Positions 42,020 through 43,066 of a stretch of DNA of 43,066 nucleotides are shown in pieces. This DNA is from Lachnospiraceae bacterium (GTDB lineage Bacteria > Bacillota_A > Clostridia > Lachnospirales > Lachnospiraceae): the NCBI GenBank assembly GCA_900764695.1, contig CAAFOY010000025.1:1-43066 (forward strand). Direction: 5' to 3'. The notes beneath the pieces were generated by a model. That model made no database searches. It saw only the letters and a program-made list of their open reading frames with translations, and had not been told where the DNA came from. The first letter of the stretch is position 1. The number at the start of each line of letters is the position of its first letter. The position numbers were made by a program, and so were the translations under genes.

Positions 42020-43066
42020 ATGTGGAACAGAATAGAACTTAAAGCAGCTGCAAAGCAAAGATTTCATTCTAACTATTGGCCATCAGTTGTTGTAGCTGTT
42101 ATCTTATCAATTACATTGGGAACTTTTTCTTTTGGAAACAGTTTCTCTAACGCAACTTCTGATAATTATTATAGCAGTTCAGATATTAATAATATACTAT
42201 CTGATTCTCCTATTCCTGACTCATCATATTCAGATATGTCAGCATACATGAAGAATTACATATCTTCCATTTTCCCAGGAGTAAATGTTAATACAATACT
42301 TCAAGGACTCTCATTAATAATATTAATAGTTGGATTACTTTCAATACTTTTAAATGTTTTTGTATTTAATCCTTTGCAGGTTGGGTGCCAGCATTGGTTT
42401 ATTCGTTCAAGAACTGAAGACAATTATAATATTGGTAGTGTAGGATTTACATTTAAAGAAGGATATGGAAATGTTACAAAAACAATGTTCTTAAAACAGC
42501 TTTACACATTTTTCTGGTCATTGTTATTTGTCTTTCCCGGAATCATCAAATCCTATGAATATCGTATGATTCCTTATTTACTTGCTGAGAATCCATATAT
42601 GAGTACAGATGAAGCATTTGCAAGAAGCCGCTCTATGATGGATGGTGAAAAATGGAATGCCTTCGTTCTTGATTTGTCATTTATAGGTTGGAATATTTTG
42701 TCATCATTAACTTTAGGTCTTGTCGGTCTTTTCTATGTGGCACCATATCAGGCATATACTGACATGGAATTGTATGTAGCTTTATGTTCAAAACCTAATA
42801 ATGGATATAACGGAACAAATTATAATAGTTATAATACCAATAATGGTTATGGTAATAATAATAATTACAATAACAATAGTTATAATTATGACAACGATTA
42901 TAGTAATGGTAACTCCGGCTATGGTAGTGGCTATGATGATAATAACTATAGCAATGGCTATGATAATAAATATGGCAATGATAACGACAATTCAGGTTAT
43001 GACAACAACAGTAATTCAAATTATAACAATAATTCAAATGACTACGATTACAACAACCATGATAAT
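42020..43066 (+). CDS. DUF975-type membrane protein with Asn/Gly/Tyr-rich tail, cut by the window edge
   Basis: The frame is open from ATG 42020 (AGGAG eight bases upstream) to the end of the window (349 codons). Hydrophobic segments at about 21-38, 95-118, 161-177 and 216-242 and the phrases SYEYRMIPYLLAENP, ARSRSMMDGEKWNAFVLDLSFIGW and YVAPYQAYTDMELY are characteristic of DUF975, a family of polytopic membrane proteins of unknown function. A segment of about 55 residues after the first helix is Ser/Asp-rich. From about residue 258 to the edge the protein is low-complexity Asn, Tyr, Gly and Asp (NGYNGTNYNSYNTNNGYG), predicted disordered and cytoplasmic or surface-exposed depending on topology. 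Its end is not seen. Confidence 0.85.
   Translation, partial: MWNRIELKAAAKQRFHSNYWPSVVVAVILSITLGTFSFGNSFSNATSDNYYSSSDINNILSDSPIPDSSYSDMSAYMKNYISSIFPGVNVNTILQGLSLIILIVGLLSILLNVFVFNPLQVGCQHWFIRSRTEDNYNIGSVGFTFKEGYGNVTKTMFLKQLYTFFWSLLFVFPGIIKSYEYRMIPYLLAENPYMSTDEAFARSRSMMDGEKWNAFVLDLSFIGWNILSSLTLGLVGLFYVAPYQAYTDMELYVALCSKPNNGYNGTNYNSYNTNNGYGNNNNYNNNSYNYDNDYSNGNSGYGSGYDDNNYSNGYDNKYGNDNDNSGYDNNSNSNYNNNSNDYDYNNHDN
42795..43066 (+). repeat. Low-complexity AAT/GGT/TAT codon tract
   Basis: Near-repetitive codons AAT, AAC, GGT, TAT and GAT encode the Asn/Gly/Tyr/Asp-rich tail of the DUF975 protein. Such tracts vary in length by slippage. It continues beyond the window. Confidence 0.75.

Noticed and set aside
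42795..43037. Tyr/His/Cys-rich minus-strand frame
   Set aside because: It is the antisense of the Asn-rich tail of the DUF975 gene.

Overview
The window looks like chromosomal DNA of a low-G+C Gram-positive anaerobe, most likely a gut or rumen Lachnospiraceae/Clostridia member. This rests on strong AGGAGG ribosome sites, lipoproteins and Thr-rich surface linkers, a class III fructose-bisphosphatase, the hprK-rapZ-whiA-HPr cluster, a NiaR-type NAD operon and a CD1871A-like small CXXC protein. Species cannot be named from the sequence alone. Most genes lie on the minus strand.

Left part (1-11.7 kb), surface and secreted proteins. A giant secreted YD/RHS-repeat protein (at least 2746 residues) runs off the left edge. 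Upstream of it is a secreted beta-1,3-glucanase-like enzyme with a CBM56-like module, three repeated beta-sandwich modules, TTKAP linkers and a GH64 catalytic domain. At 11.7-14.8 kb, on the plus strand, a ppx-like gene and ppk1 handle polyphosphate. A leucine-rich-repeat lipoprotein with an EF-hand follows.

16.2-20.2 kb is a self-contained redox module that looks richer in G+C than its surroundings and is bounded by terminators. On the minus strand it has a CD1871A-like CXXC peptide, a polytopic 4Fe-4S protein and a TlpA-like thioredoxin lipoprotein. Divergent from them is an OmpR-type response regulator/histidine kinase pair. A near-consensus promoter with a perfect dyad over its -10 lies between the two arms.

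20.3-28.1 kb is a long minus-strand run in transcription order ykgJ-like, uvrC, hprK, ROK glucokinase, murB, rapZ, whiA and a Crh-like HPr. HprK and its probable target, which has Ser46 but Glu at position 15, sit in the same run, which links carbon control with wall synthesis and division. Just upstream (28.17-28.34 kb) is a gene-free segment that folds into three hairpins closed by a long stem. It is the best candidate here for an unannotated structured RNA. Beside it lies a perfect 17-bp inverted repeat, followed by ftsH.

31.2-32.9 kb carries pyrG on the plus strand. Then come a 32-bp-period tandem repeat and a minus-strand NAD operon (nadA, nadB, nadC, niaR and a 57-codon gene) behind a perfect-consensus promoter. 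The right part holds class III fbp, pepD, a zinc-ribbon single-pass membrane protein and, divergently, a DUF975-type membrane protein with an Asn/Gly/Tyr-rich tail that runs off the right edge. No tRNA, rRNA, intact insertion sequence or CRISPR array was seen.
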